Shown: positions 12,243 through 28,424 of the stretch, piece by piece
How positions within the stretch are numbered: the first letter of the stretch is position 1
How the letters are laid out: every line of letters starts with the position of its first letter
Notes under the pieces: generated by a model
Database searches by the model: none
What the model was told of the DNA's origin: nothing
What the model saw: only the letters and a program-made list of their open reading frames with translations
Program-made: the position numbers and the translations under genes
DNA from: Litoditis marina
Lineage: Eukaryota > Nematoda > Chromadorea > Rhabditida > Rhabditidae
Assembly: GCA_964036275.1 (NCBI GenBank)
Contig: CAXIWQ010000467.1
Location: 49,001-113,000, forward strand
DNA length: 64,000 bases
Reading direction: 5' to 3'

Positions 12243-12654
12243 GGCAACCCAAAAATACGATATCTACGAGCGAGCGCATATTGTTCTTATATTATTTTTG
12301 AAAGTATTCACGAGCATACACTTGACAGTAGACGACGCCAAGCCACTTTTGAACAATCAGTGGTGAACCTTGTCACGTGACAGGGTTCTTGATACCTGTG
12401 ATCACAGGTATCACAAAAAAGATACTTTAGATTAGGAACCCTTTCAAAAGTCATTTTGTTTTTGTCTGAATCTTTTTGTGCAACAGAACCAAATTTTTGA
12501 TATAAAATAAATCATCTGCTTCCCAATACGATAATGTTCAGAGAAGGTTTAAAAACTCTTAACTATAAGGATATCGCCATAAAAGTAAGCCAAAGTCAAA
12601 AAGGTTAGAAGTATGTTGTTGTTCAACATAACACAGCCGAAAGTGAATTTACGA
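12243..12654. other. intergenic with perfect palindrome
   Basis: No gene seen. It holds an imperfect palindrome around ACCTTGTCACGTGACAGGGT (about 12367-12388) followed at once by the perfect 20-base palindrome ATACCTGTGATCACAGGTAT (about 12391-12410). The rest is AT-rich and featureless. Confidence 0.5.
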
Positions 12655-14410
<1,756 letters not shown>

Positions 14411-14417
14411 AAGACTT

Positions 14418-15046
14418 TATACGTAACTTACTTACGAGAGGCAACTACAAGGGGATTTATTTTTAGACTTTTATGAAACGTTCTTCATTGGCTGTAGCTC
14501 ATTTGAAGATACCGATTGACGGGGTTAGAACACGTGTCTACACGTCTCACGCTCCCGTGTAGTATTACCTGATATTATCAAAAGTTGATAAGTTATTCAT
14601 ACGTAACTTACTTACGAGAGGCAACTACAAGGGGATTTATTTTCAGACTTTTATGAAACGTTCTTCATTGGTTGTAGCTCATTTGAAGATACCGATTGAC
14701 GGGGGTAGAACACGTGTCTACACGTCTCACGCTCCCGTATTAGATTACCTGATATTATCAAAAGTTGATAAGTTATTCATACGTAACTTACTTACGAGAG
14801 GCAACTACAAGGGGATTCATTTTTAGACTTTTATGAAACGTTCTTCATTGGCTGTAGCTCATTTGAAGATACCGATTGACGGGGGTAAAACACGTGTCTA
14901 GACGTCTCGCGCTCCCGTGTAAAATTACCTGAGTTATTCATACGTAACTTACTTACGAGAGGCAACTACAAGAAGATTTATTTTTAGACTTTTATGAAAC
15001 GTTCTTCAATGGCTGTAGCTCATTTGAAGATACCGATTGACGGGGG
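14418..15046. repeat. 180-bp satellite, 3.5 units
   Basis: Head-to-tail units of about 175-180 bp containing ACGTAACTTACTTACGAGAG and GAAACGTTCTTCATTG. They are near-identical to the large array at 28425-31404. The array starts right at the end of the inverted element and ends in unrelated DNA. Confidence 0.85.
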
Positions 15047-15433
15047 TTGGTTTGACCACTTTCGGATGTTTCTTTGGATTCTGATCAATTCATGAACAGG
15101 CTGATGATAACGTCGAAAGATTTCTGTGTGGACCAGCTCGGCTGGCAATGAAGTACCCGCTAAAAACCTCTACGATGTAACCTGCAAAACCAGAACCTGC
15201 AAAACCAGTCTTTACCAAACAAACTCGAGTGGCGGTCATGCTTCCACTGGCAGATTGGAACACGGGGTGCTACCATGGGATGAAACCCTACTGATTTAGA
15301 CCCCTGACTTCTTTCGTCGGTTTACACAATTAATCACTATGTATACTTTGACTTTTCGCGTCTCAAGACAAAACCCCTCAGAAAGCAAGAGCACAGAATA
15401 GGCAAATCATGCGCGAGTTAATAGCCTGAGCTA

Positions 15434-16125
<692 letters not shown>

Positions 16126-16129
16126 ACAC

Positions 16130-17190
16130 ACGATATGAGATAGGTTTGTCTAATGTTTTCGCATAACATCGCAAAATACAAGAAACTATCAGAAAAGATG
16201 AAAACAGAAGTTGGCACCCCTCCACGCCTTTTTGAACGCCCCAATATGGCGACACAAATAAATACAAATTTAAAAGTATAATTCTGTGTGGCAACAGATG
16301 CGCATGAAGCGAAAAAAAAGACAATTTGCATTTTAATAAAACAAACAAACCTAACTTTTCGAAAAAAATGGTTAACACTTTTGTTAACCACTTGGTGACC
16401 GCGAATTTTGCCCAAAAGACGTTAAAAAAACGGGTTACCAAAGGGTTAACAGAAAATGGTTAAATGGTTAACTGTAAAAAATGGTTTAATGGTTAACGGT
16501 TAGTTGGCAGGGTTAACGAAAGTCGCGGTCCCTTGTGGAATTTGCCGCTGCGTGTACGGCGAAGAAAAGCCGAACTTTGTAAAAAGAGAGTTAGAATGGG
16601 TGGAATTGTGGAGTCGAGTGAAACTTGAACTCTATCTGCATATATTCTCGCCTAATTTGTCAAATTAAACACGGCACACCTATTTCACATTTGATACTCA
16701 CTGCGATGTCGCCCTATGGCACAAGTTAGACTATGGAAGTTTTGAATTGCACGGATGATAGATAATGCTTAGGAATAGAAACAAGAAGAGATTACTTGAA
16801 CAAACAAATAACAAACAGTTAACAACTTGCGCTCATCCACTGTACAACCGCCTATGCAACAATACTTTTGCTAAATGATATTAAATGAAATGTACATGTG
16901 TGAAAGATTAAAATGATTCATCGAACTAAACATCATGTCATGTTTTAGTGGAATCTGTCACATGTTTCGTCTGTCATTGAGTGCGGCGGTTGGTAACCAC
17001 TCAAAATACTGAGCCTGAGATGACCATTTATTTTCCCACGGCCTTTTTCGACGACCAGGTTACCAACAGCTGAGCTCCCACTAATGGATAACGAAATAGT
17101 GAGAGATAACGAAAGTCACGTAATGTTACACAATAGATGGAGAACTGATACTAGTGGATTTAGCTCTATTCAATCACGGTTCACGGCTGG
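16130..17190. other. intergenic, GGTTAAC-rich
   Basis: No gene supported. Between 16370 and 16510 GGTTAAC or GTTAACC occurs many times in both orientations; the same motif style recurs at about 21080-21230. The rest is AT-rich without clear structure. Confidence 0.45.
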
Positions 17191-17193
17191 TTC

Positions 17194-20100
17194 TCAAATG
17201 TGTACTCCGCCAATTTCCTGAAAGAAGAAATAACATACATGAAATAATTTGCAGTTAGTGATTAACTGCCATGAATGCATCGTTATGTGTAAAGCGAACG
17301 AGGGACATTCGTGAAGCAGTCCTAATCGGGGTGAACAAATTGATAGGTGACAGAAAAAGAATGTGTAAACTACTGAATTTCTACAATTCACCCGACAACG
17401 TAAGTTCTCACAGTAAGAAAAACAGAAAATATTCCGATAAGTTTTCATGCATCAACATAGTTCAGGCCAATTCTACAATTAACCCGGTTTTCGGTAACCT
17501 AACCCTTTTTTAGTATTTTTTCAGGACGAGTTTCCTAGCAAAATTTAAGCAAAAAATAAAGACGAGTTTCCTAGCAAAATTTGAGGGTAACCTATTTTGG
17601 GTTTTAGGTTACTTTCCGGTTACCACCAAAGTAACCTGAAAAGGGTTACCAAAAAAAGATTTGGATACTTAAAAAGGGGGTTAGTTATAGAATTCACTCA
17701 TAGTTAAGCTACAGTTAACATCAGAACGAGGGTGAGGGAAGAAATGAAAAAAAAAGAAAAAAAAAGTAAGACAAGGACAAAGCACGACAAACGAGAATTC
17801 TTCATTGTTACAAACAGTTTTATTTAACATACTTCGGCTATCGACTTGCAACTTGAAATTTCAACTAACCGTTTCAATTTCCTTGATGAGATCAAACAAC
17901 GTTTTGTTGTTCCGACTGTTCTCCAGTTCAATTTGTCTCTGAAAACTCCAAAATCGGGAACTTAAACCAACAGAACAATTGACAGACCCGTCTCTGAATT
18001 CCAAAGCTAAGTACGTACTATTCCATCAATATTAAAAGCGTAACCTACTGATAAAAAAACGAACAATTCAATTGGAACAAAATCCGAGACACTTTGTCTG
18101 ATGACCTCTATTATGGGATAACCAGAAACCAATCGTAACTCTTGTGAATCACGTACTCACTTCTGATCCCCTTTTCTATCCATATCACAACAACTTACCA
18201 TATAATCCACCGGCAACCTCAATTTGATAATAGTATCTCCAGAAGACGTTCGCAGAGCCATCACTGTTCTTCGCGCTTCACGCCTAGTTCAATTTTCTGG
18301 AATACTTTGATTTTTTCTGACACTTCTGAAATACTTTGATTTTTTTTTCAGAAAACTCGAGCAAAAACTCAGGCATTGAATATTATTATTGACCATTGTT
18401 ATCACCATTGTGTTAATTATGTCAATGAGTTTAAAACATTCACAATTCGTTCGGAGCTCATTTTTGAAAAAACATTCGAATTAAAAATAAAATGTTCCAG
18501 TTCAACATGTATATGTCAACCTACCCAAAATGTGCTGAGACTTCATCTGTAGAAAAGTACGAAGGAACCGTGATGTACATTTGGACCAAGTAGTAATAGA
18601 AAACGGCAGCGGGAGGTCTCCCCGACACACCGATTTGTTCAAACCCATCTGGAGCGCTATGGGGCATGACAACAAGATTCTGTAAATGAGTGAATACCAC
18701 AACGTTTATCACATGTCAAATGCTCGTGAGAACTGAAAAGTTACGTTAATATTTCAGAAAAAGTCTGGTATTTCGATAAACTCCCCGGTAAACGTTATCT
18801 AATCAAACAAGAAACAAGAACCAAATAATTATTCAATTACCTAAGCAGCTTTGCTCGAAGGCGATGAGCCTGCGAATGACGACGATTGCTGATTTTTTCC
18901 AGGACAGGCACCAGTAGAAGCGAGAAAAAACTTGCCGGACTGGAAATTGTCACATAATCCATAACTTGCCGAAGTGAGAATATTCTTCAGCTCATTCGTA
19001 TAGAATATTCATTGAATCAACAAGTGAGTTCAAAAGTTGAATACAAAAAGAAAGCGACAGATTCGGAATTTCGAGCGAAATGTGAATCAAACGGTGACAA
19101 AGTGTTGTTCCCCTTCGATTAACATTAACATGTCTACACCAAAAAAAAAGAGCAGAAACTGAAAAAAAAAACCAATCCGGAAAACTCACAGATCTGTGAC
19201 GTGGGTTGGAATAGCTGCCTAGTCAAACTAGAGCTTTAGAGCAACCACAGGGGGGACTTTGGACATTCCATTGAAATATCTGATATATTCTGCCCTTGCA
19301 CTATGAGGCTATTTTCACCTGAGACGAGAAAATTCATGCTCACTTCCCCGGCTGCTCAGAAGCTAACTACAAATGCAACCGGAAAAGCAACCCCATTGCT
19401 TAAGGATGAAAACTACATGTCCGGGTAATTTAGGAAAATAGAAATGGCTGGATAAAAACCAAACTAGGCTTGTCGGCACTTAATTTAGCCTTGTCGTCAC
19501 CTATTTTAGGCTTGTGGCCCCCATTTTGAGCTGGAATCAACCTAATTTAGGCTTGTAACACGCAAAATTTAATTTTTTCGCGAGTGCCTGAAATAGGTGA
19601 ATACAAGCCTGAAATAAGTGAATTACAGCTCAAAATGTGGGCTACAAGCCTAAAATAGGTGACGACAAGGCTAAATTGAGTGCCGACAAGCCTAATTTGA
19701 TTCTGATCCAGCCATTTCTATTTTCTTAAATTTCCCCGGATTCAGCCTTCTTTAGGCTTGTAACTTTCATCTGAGCTGGTGTAGAAAGAAAACTATTGGT
19801 TTTCGTCAGATGCAACCGGACTCACTCTGCATTACCAGAATCCTAACTATAGAGCTGGAGACATTGGACAGCAATCAACATATATTCTACACATAATCTT
19901 TTGCTTGCATGCGACTCAACTGTATATGTAAACCGCCTGATACTCCCCTTAAATTTGAATCGATCTTCATGACCATGTTTATCCGGTACCGAAAGTAAAA
20001 CTCCTTGGCGTGGTCAGATCTCGAACGTTTCGGTGATGTTTTCATGATGTTCTACTCACAGTGAGCCAGTGAAATCCAAACAGTAGTAGAGGGAACGTAG

Positions 20101-21625
20101 AGGTGGCGGAGTCTTCTCTTCGAGTAGTACGATAGCTCCATCATGCTCCATATGAGGCTTCTCTCAACGGAATTGACTTCCGCGAAAAAATCAACGAAAT
20201 TGCGGTTGAGGGGATAGACCGATTTTCTGAAAAACCAGAGAACTTCATTATCCAAACAAACATCTGAAGATTCAGTTCGTTTCTTTATCAAGACCCGGTT
20301 GATGTTATATCTGACCAGATTTTTCATCATGTATCTGACCCAATCGGTTTTTGGTAACTATTTACAGGTAAGCGGCAGCTAATCTGAAACCGAATTCCGG
20401 GTACGGTACGACCTAACGGTAAAAACTACAGTCTGCGTTGGAAGTTCTCATTTTAGGTCACCAACCGGTTATCTAACGAGGTAACCTGAAAATAGATTAC
20501 CAAAATCGGTTAAGTTACAAAAAAACTCGGTTACATATAGAATTCACCTCGAAACCCATACCCCCACAAATAGCTGTTGAGCTAGTTTCGAGTGATCCGA
20601 GAGTTTCTATGAGCCTAAATCTAGTTTCTTCCGGAATTCGCTTACTGCTGTCCTCCTTGGAGGCTGTAAGAAAACCTAGATGGAAAAAATGGATGATTGA
20701 AATTTCCTTCTTTCAAAACCGTGAAATTCATTACTCACTTATTGATCTTGTGGGAGCAATTGAAGAAGACCATAGGCGCGGTAGTTCCAAGGGCTTTGCA
20801 GATAGCAGCTCGCGGAATATCTGACAGTTCGTCACAGTTGAACTGAAAATAGTCAGTTTTTTTACGTTTTGTATGCCTACCAACATCAGAGGTGGACCAC
20901 TGCTAAATTCGGTCGGTCTGCGGAGAGCAGACTTTGCATGTGCGAGCTAAATGAAGGACAAACAAAACGAACACAAAAGCTTATGAGCTGTAAACGAAGC
21001 GAAATCACGCGAGTACCGGGTTCTCCACGAAGCGAACCCGAACGGCAAACTCCACAAGGAACCCAGTATCTCGTTAACTCTCTCAGTTAACCATTAATGG
21101 TTAACCCGGGTAACCCCTTTGTATGCCTTTTTTAACAAGGTATTCGGAGAAATTCCGGGGTTACTTAGTGGTTAACGAAAGGGTCAACCGGGATAATAGT
21201 TAAGTGAGAGCGTTAACGAAATACCGGGTTGAATGAACAATTCACCAACCCGAACTGGTTATTCAAGAGCGACCAAGATCTCCATACAAATCGTTCTTTC
21301 ATTCTTTCAAATCGTTTTGTCATAGTGACCGCGCAATGGCGAACCGTACAGCGAGCTAGTCACAAAATCTGAAAATGGTTTGCTCTTTCACGCAGTTACT
21401 TTTGCGGATAGGATTGAAACATTCACTGAATAACGGAACATTTATGGTGCCGATTCGGACTAAGCGGTTGAGTTGCAAAGTGACTAATTCGCAGTGCAGT
21501 GTGCCATGGAAACGGTTCATCAGTGAAGTTGTACCAGAAATGAGTATCAGAAATCAACTCACCGTACAAAAGTTATACAGTCCTTTGGATATGATCTCCA
21601 TGAGGTCGGCGATGGTTAACTCCAT
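17194..21625 (-). CDS. nine-exon hypothetical gene with one premature stop
   Basis: Exons on the minus strand: 21625-21563, 20842-20739, 20226-20060, 19218-19190, 18939-18841, 18679-18525, 18283-18199, 17938-17870, 17217-17194. Phases agree at every junction, total 265 codons ending TGA at 17194. A TAG precedes the ATG by two bases, an SL1-like acceptor. I recognise no family. The second half is rich in Tyr, Val and Pro around 18600, and the 18283-17870 part is helical and charged. The last codon of exon 5 is TAG right at the donor (TAG then GTAATT), where CAG would fit the splice consensus. The copy is therefore interrupted unless that exon is skipped; 99 bases make skipping frame-neutral. 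Introns hold two repeats. Confidence 0.5.
17464..17697. mobile_element. hAT-like foldback element, second copy
   Basis: The ends match the element at 11960: GGCCAATTCTACAATTAACC on the left and TTATAGAATTCACT on the right. CATAGTT flanks both sides, consistent with a target duplication of 7-8 bp. The internal GGTTAC motifs are partly lost and a 37-bp stretch is tandemly repeated (GACGAGTTTCCTAGCAAAAT). It lies just upstream of the last exon of the nine-exon gene. Confidence 0.6.
19428..19735. mobile_element. foldback element in an intron
   Basis: About 305 bp. The arms start AGGAAAATAGAAATGGCTGG and pair with the complement at the right end. Each arm has several copies of AGGCTTGT or ACAAGCCT with CACCTATTTTAGG. 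The flanks read AATTT left and AAATTT right, a possible short target duplication. No coding capacity. Confidence 0.6.
20335..20550. repeat. decayed hAT-like foldback copy
   Basis: The right end, ACATATAGAATTCACC, and inner GGTAACCTGAAAATAGATTACC motifs match the family at 11960 and 17464. The left end is eroded and no target duplication is visible. Confidence 0.5.
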
Positions 21626-21869
21626 GCCTACTAAATGAAAAAAATAGGATGGAAATGTGAAAATGTCTTTCGAAGATTACTAATTTATCTTTCGAAGAAT
21701 ACTAACAACGCCAATCGACGTCTGCTAACGGCGCAAACAACATAACAACGAAGTCACTAGAAAGTCTTTTAAAAATCTGGACACAATTACAATTTAGCTC
21801 AACTTACAAGCTTCACGGAGCCCGTTTAGAACGCTTCGAGTTTGCACCCGGCGCAATAATCCGCTGCGT

Positions 21870-22100
21870 TGCCATTGCGCACTCATTTTTAATTTTCAAC
21901 TTTCAAACCACACAAGTCTTCAGATTAAATATGTTTTTCGAAATTAAAAAAAGAGAGAGCTAGATATCTAATGTATACATCTAATGTATACGTTGTGTAA
22001 AAAAATTAGGGAAGTCGGTTGAATTTGAAAAAAGTTGTATTCTCGTGTCGTTATGAAAATTTCCGTTGTCCCTCGTCTTCCGTCCGGTGTCCGCATAGGT
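21870..22100. repeat. dispersed repeat, inverted partner of 10690-10920
   Basis: Shares GAGTGCGCA-type start, the AAAAAGAGAGAGCTAGA stretch, ACGTTGTGTAAAAAAATTAG and TTATGAAATTTTCCG, all in opposite orientation to 10690-10920. It is a dispersed element of about 230 bp. No terminal repeat or gene is evident. Confidence 0.55.
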
Positions 22101-25100
22101 TTGGAAAAACTACTGAGCCAAATTGGCTACAGCAAATAACGGAAACGCATGAAAATACGGGCGATACGCAGCGAGAGAGTGATCTAATTGCAAAACATTG
22201 TGGTAATATTGAGGCTCCCACTATTAAAACTTTGCATCTGAAGCTCACTCTACAAGTTTAATGGCAGGAAATACTATATGAAAGAAGACTAAGAGACAGT
22301 GAAATTGTCCAAACAAATTTAATCATGATCTATTCGTGCACTAATCGAAAAATGAGAGAACACGCTGAGCGCCGTGTTGATGGAACCAAAAATAATTTCT
22401 CATTTATGACAGAAGAAAACACGTTGATAGAACCACACAATAATAAAAACAAATAGCAAAACAAATTTTGAAACGACCAATTTAAAAAAATGTTTTCGGG
22501 TTACGGTAGTTTTTCTTGTAGAACTCACTGATAGCAGCTTTTTTATGCAACGTCAGTTTGATGATCGCGCATAATAAATAATTTTTTTATGTTTTTTTTT
22601 ATTATTCATAAATGTTATTTTGATATCGTAGCCTTTTTTTATCTTATCGTTCTTGTGTTATGAGCATAACAATTACATTTCAGGTTGTGAATTCGTCGTG
22701 ATGCCCTTCTATTATTAGTTTGTGGTGTCTTCGAAGAAAAGACATGGAAACGACACTAACGGTGAGTTAATCTTGTAGAAAGCTATAATACATTTATTTC
22801 TAAAAATCTTGTTCTCTATTCTCGTCCGTGATTAACTCCCAAAGTGTTAAAATGTTAGTATTTGGTTGCTGTTTGACGGATCGCACGCACATGAGCCATT
22901 ACTTTCAAAAATGAACCACTTCGTAGTCAACATGTTTTGCTCATTGAAAGGATACAAATAAATGCAAGATTCCTCTTTTCTCGTGCACAGACATAATTTT
23001 GTAGGTTGTTGCATACCGTTTTTAGTTGTCATTGTAGTTTTTCACGTGTCCATTTTTGTTATACGTCTTACATTTTGGTTAACGAGGTTTTGACCGCGTG
23101 CGGCGTTTAAATGAAGTAGTGATACGATTCCAAGATTCTAGAAAGTTGTTCTACGATGTTCACAGCATGTAATCGAGACAAACTGAAAAACCATTGCATT
23201 CACTGAAAAATACTGATCAAACGTTTCTTCTGCACGCCGCCAACTTTCGCGGAAGAAATTTGAAAACTAGTTGTGAACTAACACTCAACTTGAACTCTGC
23301 TATTTCTAACTTACACCAAAAATGTTTTTAATTTCAAAATTCGAACAAACATGAAAGCTTCAAGAGGAAGATCTCATGTTGTATAGTTTCTCACTAGGTA
23401 GAAGGTGTTATGTTGTTGTTCAGTTACTCACATCCTCTTATACAATTATTTTTAGTTCGAGCGCTGATCTTCCACATCGCCGTTGAGAGCACTGGGACTG
23501 CCTGTCGTATTTGGCAACCTATTGAGGCGAGCAAGAAAAGAAGAGATATCAGAAGTGAACGTTTTCATCTGAAAGTGTGTTCAGTGCCCCTCTTGTAGTT
23601 AATTTGTGCTCTTTCTAGTTGTTTATACATTTGTGAGTAATTAATATGTACACAACATTTTGTGTTGCCATTTTTATGGGCCTTTCGTAGAAAAAGGATG
23701 TGTTGTTTGAGCTTTTTAGATGTTGTTTTGAACAATTTCTATAGGACTTCTTCTAAATAGCGACATAACCTTAAAAACGTTGAATTTATCCTTTCCAACT
23801 TGTTTTTTATTCTGAACATGGTCATCTCAGATTCATTCTGTTGACCATGGTCAGATTCACTTTCACCATTGGCATTCTTGGTTTGATCTTTCTGATCATG
23901 GTCATTCCTGTTTTATAAATCTCTCTGATGTGGCTAACAATGACAATGGTCAATTGTGAAATGACCATTGTCATTATTTGTTGTTGTCTCGCTTGACCAT
24001 ATTGCAATAAACGTGTCAATAACGATCTGTTTTCTCTTGTATTGTTGACTTTTCCAGGATGGAATCTGCATCAAACAGCAAAATTTCAAAACTTTTTAGT
24101 TGGACACGGCTAATATGCAGCGCTTCGGGTTAATGGAAATATCATGTAAAACTTGAACTCACCATTATCTCCAATAAATATTAGATAACTCGTCGACCAA
24201 GCCGCAACGACGTTTATCCATGGGTGTATATTTCGCGCAGTCCATTGTCTCTAGCTTATTTTCCCGAATGTGTTCGAGAATTCGAGCCTGATCGTTCGTG
24301 AGTAGTGGTTGAGATAAGTTTAGTATTTGCTAGTTGGACATATTTGTGTGGCTAGAAAACTTTCTGGGTATTTCAACTCAATATTGTGATGAGGTAATGT
24401 TCACACGTGCTAATCTGAATGATAATATGAAGTTTGGTTGAGATAACTACTTTTTCGAAACTGAAGTTGTATTTTGTCACTCGGTCAGAGCTATCAGGTT
24501 TTAATACTCTATTACATCTCAAGGTGTAACGATGAACGATGAACCATCAAACCTTGGTCGTGCGTTGTCGGAGTGCTTCCCAAATTGTCTAGTAAACTTG
24601 GAGAGATATTATTGAATGATGTTTCAGATGTTCCTCATGTGTCGAGTTTGAATGATGGAACAATCCTCATGTGGTTAGATAGTGATGATAATCTTATTTT
24701 AGTGATGAAAGTTATAGTTACTTCAGAACTTTAGAACTTAATTTGTTTAATATCTTTCATATAATTTATTCCCACTGTTTTCTCTTTCTCCTTCCTCGAG
24801 AGGTCAGATAGGTGTACGGGTTGTCTGGGAGTATTCAGAACACTCACAGCTCCCTCATCACTTGTCTTACCATCTCCAAGCAATCGGTTTTGTATCTAAA
24901 TTTCTTTGTTAGTCCCTTCATACTTCTAGTCCTATCCCGTGTGCATGTAATACTTTATGAACTTCTCGTAGAAATACAAATTGTATCATCAGGTGTAAGA
25001 GGTTTACAATAGGAGTTTTAAAAGTGTTCTAGAAGTAAGGATGACAAGCAGTTCTGGTCAGAGAAGAAGACATTTAGGCGTAGTTGGGTAGGGATATTGA

Positions 25101-27459
25101 AGTAATTTGCGTACTTTCTACGGTTGTTTCTATTCCATGATTCTCTGGAGATTGCATGTGTACGGTTCAGATTGAATAATTTGAAGCATCCCTCTGTAGT
25201 GTGGAATTTCGCATAAGTTTTCAAAACTCTCTTCAATGTTCAATATTCAACTTCGTTTTCTTAGAGAAAATACCAACGCACTGCAGCTTTTCGAAGAGTG
25301 TATTTTCTGGTGTGAACCTCAGTTCTAATAGCAACCGATAGCGAGGGTGAACTCTCATGCTCACTTTTCATGAGGAACCGTAGTTATTTATGGTTGTAAT
25401 CTTGTAATTCGAATTGACGACATTGTAACCTTCTGAGGTACTTTGTGTGGAACACCGGAACACAGCTAAATAAACGAATTTATTTTGGTATATGACAGAA
25501 ATTGTTGCCTGGCATACTGTCAGGGAAGGTGAATATAAATCAACTCGCACATAGGCTGTCCTCGTTCATAATGTAGTTCTAGAAACATTAAATCAAACGT
25601 TGATTATGAGCATTCTATGCAGACTCATAAAGTTATATAGGCCATTTGTGATTTAGGCACATGGTTTCAGCATGATACACAATTTCCCTGAACAGTTTCA
25701 CTCACGTGGAACCTCAAGGTCAGAACGTGCCACTCTCGGGTTCATCGATATGAAAATACAGCGAAGATCTGGTTCATCCTCTGCATTTTCCATTTTTCGG
25801 TCAATTTTCTCGCTAGTTTATCAAATAGTTAAATCATCTGCACTAAGTGATAGTCCGATGGCGGTAATAAAAAATATACAATCACATAGTAGCCATGGCA
25901 CAGCAAACCATGCTCATGAAGAGTTCGGGCTCCCTGAGATTTTCACCATAATGTGATGTGCAATGCTCGTGTTTCAATTATTGAACGTTCCTCATTTACC
26001 CACATTCACACATACCTGTGGTCATACAATTCGGAAATAGTTTATTGACAAAGTCACTCTCATGTACGGATAGTTGATATCACTATAACCTAACAACGAT
26101 TCCACTATAACATCACAATCAGTTGCTGCATATGACTTCGGCAAGTTAGATCATTTTCATCAACAACCTTGCCTATCTGACATCTTTTTACACAACTTGA
26201 TGGGAAAATGTGGGAATGAAACGAACTATACAAACAGTTCGAGAGTGTCAACTAAATGAACCTCAGATATACCGTAAAACTATTGAACGCCTGCCTCACC
26301 TGTCCTAGTGGTGTGTTTTTTTTTTATTTCTAAAACCGTCAACCGTTTTTCACAACTGTTTTTGTAATGTTTCCATCCAGTACAAATAAATGTGAACACT
26401 ATGAGACAGGATGGAACGTATACGTGACCTCGCGTTCAGTAACTGAACGGTGATTCTAAACGTGAAAATATGTTTTCTTCTAATTGTGTTCATGAGAGCT
26501 GGATCTCTGCATCGACAGACAGTTTGTTCCCAACGAAGTCCTACCTGCTACGACAACAGTTTTGAGAGATCCGAACTGGCTTTTGAGAGATCCGAACTGG
26601 CTAACTCTGTTATGATCAACTACTTTTTTTTGTCCGACATATTATACCGGGCTTGCTTTTTGTTGTTTCAAAAATCCCAAATTACCGTTATTATCAATCT
26701 ACCTTTCTGGAAACAGTCGGAAAATATCTTAGATGCAGGCTTTGATGAATATAGTGACCAAATTGGGAGGATTACCATAATAGAGTTCTCGTTTATTCAT
26801 TGGCAATAGTTGTCAATTTCAGGCAGAAAACTAAGTCCACTGAATATTTCAGGTTTGAATGGCTCACACTTCAAGAATGAGCTGAAAGGATCTTTAGACA
26901 AATGAACTGACTGAAAAATATTTTTCGAAACACAATTGAGACAATTTCCACTATTTTTGCAGAAAAATGAAATAAACTCATTGTGTTCGGTGATCAAACA
27001 TCATTTTCAGACTTGCTGCTGTATCTAAAGTGATGAAAAAGATAGGATTTCTGCTTTGGAAACTATTTCGATTGCAAAATTGAAAATTTTGGATTTTTGA
27101 AAAAAAAATACGCAAATTTCCGCTGGTGCGGTACGGTGCGGTATTTTCAAATCGCTGTGCGGTATTTCAGCCGGTGCGGTAGGTGCGGTAATAAGTAGGT
27201 CCCTACGTGCACTAGTAATGACTACGAGAAGCGGTAACAATTTGGCAGCAAAAACACAGTGCGCCGCGACCGCCATTGGGGAGTTTAAAGGAGTGGGAGT
27301 ATTTTTCTCTGCGCCCTCTAAATTCAGCACTCTCTCAGCAGCTGAAATTCTTAAATATAGTAAATCAAATCAATATTCGCCTATTATTTTCAATATTTCA
27401 TTAATTTTATTAATTTTGTACTTTTTAATTACTATTCATTATGTAGGTGGTGTTTTCAG
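22101..27459. other. mostly unannotated, possible small exons
   Basis: No complete gene. A short plus-strand start, ATG 22744 followed by GTGAGT, and a plausible exon 23451-23580 (acceptor TTTTTAG, donor GTGTGT, open and positively charged) may belong to one gene. An SL1-like acceptor stands before ATG at 24061. A local repeat of GACCATTG and CATGGTCA runs from 23818 to 24005. GTGCGGTA repeats several times around 27120-27195. The frame at 26450-26809 starts GTG and has no support. Confidence 0.35.
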
Positions 27460-27462
27460 AAC

Positions 27463-28289
27463 ATGAGATTGCGTAGTGATAATGTATTCGATGAAAAAGA
27501 TTCAACCGCGGAAGAGGAAGGCTTAGATGACACGTTAGAATTGGAATCAGGAGTTGAAGATATGGATTTCGAAACGTGTGAGTTTTTGTGTGTTTGTTCT
27601 ATCACACTTGTGAAGCCATCAGCTATCCTTTTATACTTTCCAAACAATTATTGATTGTTTATATATATAAATATCTCGTAGAAAACATTGGCTTAGTTAA
27701 CTTATCTTGGCGTGTTCACTGTTCTTCACTGTATTGTTTCATTTTCCAGTTTTCGCTCGAGAAAGTACAAGTGGAACTGAAAATAGATGTATTGGCCAGT
27801 CAACTATGATGGATTCGAAAGTATGTGTTTTTTGATTCATGTGGAGTTGGTTGTAGACAAGACCTCGACTTTTTTCATTTATTGAAGCTTCTGTGTGTTT
27901 AATGTGATTTTTGATATTATTTTTTGCAGAGTTCTACCGTGATGTTGGAACAACCTAGGCCGCGAACGCAGTTCTCCCTCGAACACGACTACTTTCCTAG
28001 ACCAACAAGTAAGTATTTCGGATTTATCTCATTTTGATGCAAAATCATTAATTTTTACGTGTTTGAATCTAAAAACTTGCGATCGGACCTAATGGTGGAT
28101 GACTGTTCTGTGCCTGGTCAACACTGCAGATTCTATATTAACAATAACTAGAAGAACAAGATATAACAATAGCTGGATTGATTCTTTGCTGTATTTGCTA
28201 TATCAAGCCAACTTTTGTCATCTATTTCAGATGCTCCTGCTGGTGGTTTGAACGTGGACACATCTCAGAGCAAGGATGCCTATGCAATT
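27463..28289 (+). CDS. 5' part of an acidic hypothetical protein gene
   Basis: Four exons join in frame: 27463-27577, 27750-27820, 27930-28008, 28231-28289, giving 108 codons with no stop. TTTTCAG ends three bases before ATG 27463, a textbook SL1 site, and all introns are GT-AG with TTTCCAG, TTGCAG or TTTCAG acceptors. The N-terminal 40 residues are very acidic; the rest is polar and probably disordered. I recognise no family. The last donor (GTGAGT at 28290) opens an intron, but 135 bases later a 3-kb satellite starts, followed by another satellite and the Maverick. No further exon was found, so the gene is cut off, has a huge intron, or the order here is wrong. Confidence 0.6.
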
Positions 28290-28424
28290 GTGAGTTTAGA
28301 TATATGGTTTCATAGCATTTGCAAACGCCACTGGTTTCCAAAATGTGGGTGTTGAAAGTATTTTCGATAAATATTCCAAATAAACGAAGTACGACTAAAC
28401 TGGCAATAAGTAGCTACACGTTCT

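Noticed and set aside
26450..26809. 119-codon plus-strand frame with a hydrophobic start
   Set aside because: It starts with GTG, has no splice context and contains an internal short duplication (GAGAGATCCGAACTGGCT). No coding bias seen.
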